A stretch of DNA of 64,000 bases from Chakrabartia godavariana. Lineage in GTDB: Bacteria > Pseudomonadota > Alphaproteobacteria > Sphingomonadales > Sphingomonadaceae. Each line of letters opens with the position of its first letter. The stretch's first letter is position 1. The DNA is taken from contig RKSN01000001.1 in assembly GCA_005518185.1 (NCBI GenBank), positions 1 through 64,000 on the forward strand. Reading direction: 5' to 3'. Below are positions 62,480 to 64,000 of this stretch, piece by piece. A program made the translations under genes and the position numbers. The notes beneath the pieces are model-generated. The model did not search any database. It had not been told where the DNA came from and saw only the letters and a program-made list of their open reading frames with translations.

Positions 62480-63643
62480 ATGACCACCGGCATGGACCCC
62501 GACATCTTTGAACAGTTCATCGAGCAGCTGCACCGCTATGTGCGCGACCGGCTGATCCCCGCCGAGCGCGAGATCATCGAGACCGACCAGATCCCCGAGG
62601 CCATCGTGCAGGAAATGCGCGACATGGGCCTGTTCGGCCTGACCATGCCCGAAGAATATGGCGGCGCGGGCATGAACATCACGCAATACGCCCGCACGAT
62701 CAACACATTGTCCTATGCGATGCCGGCCTTCCGCTCGATCATCTCGATCAACATCGGCATGGTCTGCTCCGCGCTCAAGAATGGGGGCACGGAAGAGCAG
62801 AAGGCGCACTGGCTGCCGCGTCTGGCGGCGGGCGAGATTGCAAGCTTCGGCCTGACCGAACCTGGCTCCGGCTCCGACTCCGCCGCGATGCAGACCATGG
62901 CGGTGCGCAAGGGCAATGGCTGGGTCATCAACGGCACCAAGCGCTACATCACCAATTCGCCCATGGCGAAGGTCGCGCTCATCATGGCCCGCACGTCGAA
63001 GGAAAGCCTGCCCAAGAACGCGCACGTCTCCGCCTTTCTCGTCCCGATGGACACGCCGGGCGTGTCGGTCGGCAAGTCGGACAAGAAGATGGGCCAGTCG
63101 GGCAGCCATATCGCGGACATCATCCTCGAAGACGTCGAGCTTCCCGCCGATGCGCTCTTGGGCAATGAGGAAGGCAAGGGCTTCATCTATGCGATGAAGA
63201 GCCTCGACAATGGCCGCATCTCGGTCGGTGCAGCCGCTACCGGCTATGCCCGGCGCGCGCTCGATTCAGCGTTGCGCTATGCCAATGAACGCAAGGCCTT
63301 TGGCGAGCCCATCGCCAATTTCCAGCTCATCCAGCAGATGCTCGCCGACAGTGAGATCGAAATCTACGCCGCCGAAGCAATGATGGCGGATGTGACCGCG
63401 CGTGCCGATGCGGGCGAGAACGTCCTGCGCAAGGCCGCCGCCTTCAAGGTGTTTGCGAGCGAAATGTGCGGCCGCGTCGTCGACCGTGTGGTGCAGGTCT
63501 ATGGTGGGGCGGGATACCTTGCCGAATATGATGCGGAACGCTTCTTCCGCGATGCGCGCATTTACCGCATCTACGAAGGGACGACGCAGATCCTCCAGCT
63601 TCAGATCGCCAAGCACATGCTCCGCGAATGGGCGGCGGCGTGA
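62480..63643 (+). CDS. Acyl-CoA dehydrogenase
   Basis: A 387-residue flavoprotein: GLFGLTMPEEYGGAGMNITQ, the FAD/substrate motif FGLTEPGSGSDSAAMQTMAV, YANERKAFGEPIANFQLIQQ, VVDRVVQVYGGAGYLAEYDA, and IYRIYEGTTQILQLQIAKHM with the catalytic glutamate. It introduces the alpha-beta double bond of a medium- or branched-chain acyl-CoA. The 10 bp between the SDR stop and this ATG contain GAGGAGG. Confidence 0.95.
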   Translation: MTTGMDPDIFEQFIEQLHRYVRDRLIPAEREIIETDQIPEAIVQEMRDMGLFGLTMPEEYGGAGMNITQYARTINTLSYAMPAFRSIISINIGMVCSALKNGGTEEQKAHWLPRLAAGEIASFGLTEPGSGSDSAAMQTMAVRKGNGWVINGTKRYITNSPMAKVALIMARTSKESLPKNAHVSAFLVPMDTPGVSVGKSDKKMGQSGSHIADIILEDVELPADALLGNEEGKGFIYAMKSLDNGRISVGAAATGYARRALDSALRYANERKAFGEPIANFQLIQQMLADSEIEIYAAEAMMADVTARADAGENVLRKAAAFKVFASEMCGRVVDRVVQVYGGAGYLAEYDAERFFRDARIYRIYEGTTQILQLQIAKHMLREWAAA

Positions 63644-63657
63644 GGATGAACGTGGAA

Positions 63658-63680
63658 ATCCTCCCCCGGCGGGGGAGGAT
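63658..63680. repeat. Palindrome enclosing the Shine-Dalgarno of the CoA-transferase gene
   Basis: ATCCTCCCCC and GGGGGAGGAT form a perfect 10-bp stem with a GGC loop. It is the outer palindrome of the element at 27730. The 3' arm carries GGAGGA, 6-7 bases before the ATG at 63686, so the repeat supplies the ribosome-binding site and can also hide it in a hairpin. Confidence 0.8.
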
Positions 63681-63685
63681 CTAAC

Positions 63686-64000
63686 ATGTATAACCTTCTC
63701 AACGGCCTCTCGGTCATCGAGGCGTCGTCCTTCGTCGCGTCGCCCACGGCGGGGCTCTACTGCGCGCAGTTCGGGGCGGAGGTCATCCGTGTCGACCAGA
63801 TCGGCGGCGGGCCGGACTATCGCCGCTGGCCGGTGACGGCGGACAATAATTCGCTCTACTGGGAAAATCTCAACCGCGCGAAAAAGTCTGTCGCGCTGGA
63901 TCTCGGCCGCCCGGAAGGACGCGAGCTGCTGCAGGAACTGGTCCGCGCGACCGGGCAGTTCATCACCAACTTCCCCGCCGAAGGGTTTCTCTCTCACGCC
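63686..64000 (+). CDS. Class III CoA-transferase (CaiB/BaiF family), partial
   Basis: The first 105 residues of a CaiB/BaiF protein; the 3' end lies beyond the window. Readable motifs are LLNGLSVIEASSFVASPTAG, LYCAQFGAEVIRVDQIGGGP and NLNRAKKSVALDLGRPEGRE, all typical of the formyl-CoA/carnitine-CoA transferase N-terminal domain. It would activate the acid handled by the upstream SDR and acyl-CoA dehydrogenase by CoA transfer. Its ribosome-binding site sits inside a repeat hairpin. Confidence 0.9.
   Translation, partial: MYNLLNGLSVIEASSFVASPTAGLYCAQFGAEVIRVDQIGGGPDYRRWPVTADNNSLYWENLNRAKKSVALDLGRPEGRELLQELVRATGQFITNFPAEGFLSHA

Overview
The window is about 64 kb of GC-rich DNA (roughly 63-66 % by eye). 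It looks like the chromosome of an alphaproteobacterium of the order Sphingomonadales. The evidence is an isc-less suf operon led by an Rrf2 regulator, a ChpT phosphotransferase, RpoH, CobS/CobT homologues, DUF1428/DUF3052/DUF898 proteins, many acyl-CoA and oxygenase genes, and dispersed palindromes of the 'ctgagcttgtcgaagg' type that are common in sphingomonads. The genus cannot be fixed from sequence reading alone. Most of the window is ordinary housekeeping and catabolic chromosome; I see no prophage, insertion sequence, CRISPR array, tRNA or rRNA.

Layout. 1-2.5 kb: a minus-strand electrophile-detoxification operon (TetR, DUF1428, two VOC proteins, truncated GST) behind a clear TetR operator. 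2.6-5.6 kb: cobS, a small lipoprotein with a terminator, and leuC. 5.7-12.9 kb (minus): a membrane protein, then an acyl-CoA dehydrogenase with an APH-type kinase that carries a DUF6285-like tail (an apparent LvaA-LvaB fusion beside an LvaC-like enzyme), GNAT, P450 with MarR, DUF1330 and ATP-grasp. 13-15.4 kb: GST and two metallo-beta-lactamase-fold hydrolases. 15.4-21 kb: the suf iron-sulfur operon in the order rrf2-sufB-small membrane protein-sufC-sufD-sufS-sufT-sufA, with most junctions overlapping by 4 bp. 21-22.7 kb: two tandem AraC-like regulators. 22.8-23 kb: a candidate small RNA with a strong terminator. 23-27.7 kb (plus): pyrD, ggt and a long-chain acyl-CoA ligase.

27.7-29.4 kb is the one patch with clearly different base composition (AT-richer). 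It holds a palindromic repeat and a frameshifted DUF6236-like gene. 29.4-35.7 kb: lipoprotein, gloB-gloA, a SIMPL protein, TPR, an alpha/beta hydrolase interrupted by an in-frame UGA, and an M48 peptidase with DUF898. 35.7-45.3 kb: dicarboxylate symporter, lipid-kinase-like protein, MurC-like ligase, thiolase, Baeyer-Villiger-type monooxygenase, enoyl-CoA hydratase, rpoH and rluD. 45.3-48 kb: JAMM peptidase, then chpT with a CheW-less CheA-like kinase and a CheY-like receiver, probably one phosphorelay. 48-54.4 kb: EamA transporter, AmiD-type amidase, an unrecognised protein, a GGDEF protein with a degenerate signature, the RNase P RNA gene and cobT. 54.5-64 kb: uvrB, coq4, DUF3617, DUF1330, DUF3052, purL and a degradation operon (SDR, acyl-CoA dehydrogenase, class III CoA-transferase running off the end).

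The metabolic theme is breakdown of fatty, hydroxy or isoprenoid-like acids (two ACADs, ECH, thiolase, ligase, SDR, CoA-transferase, P450, BVMO) together with glutathione and glyoxalase detoxification. The observations most worth following are the LvaA-LvaB fusion cassette, the ChpT/CheA-like/CheY cluster, the small RNA, the repeat pair lying in frame at the start of sufS, the repeat that encloses the ribosome-binding site of the CoA-transferase gene, the in-frame UGA hydrolase, and the AT-rich DUF6236 patch.
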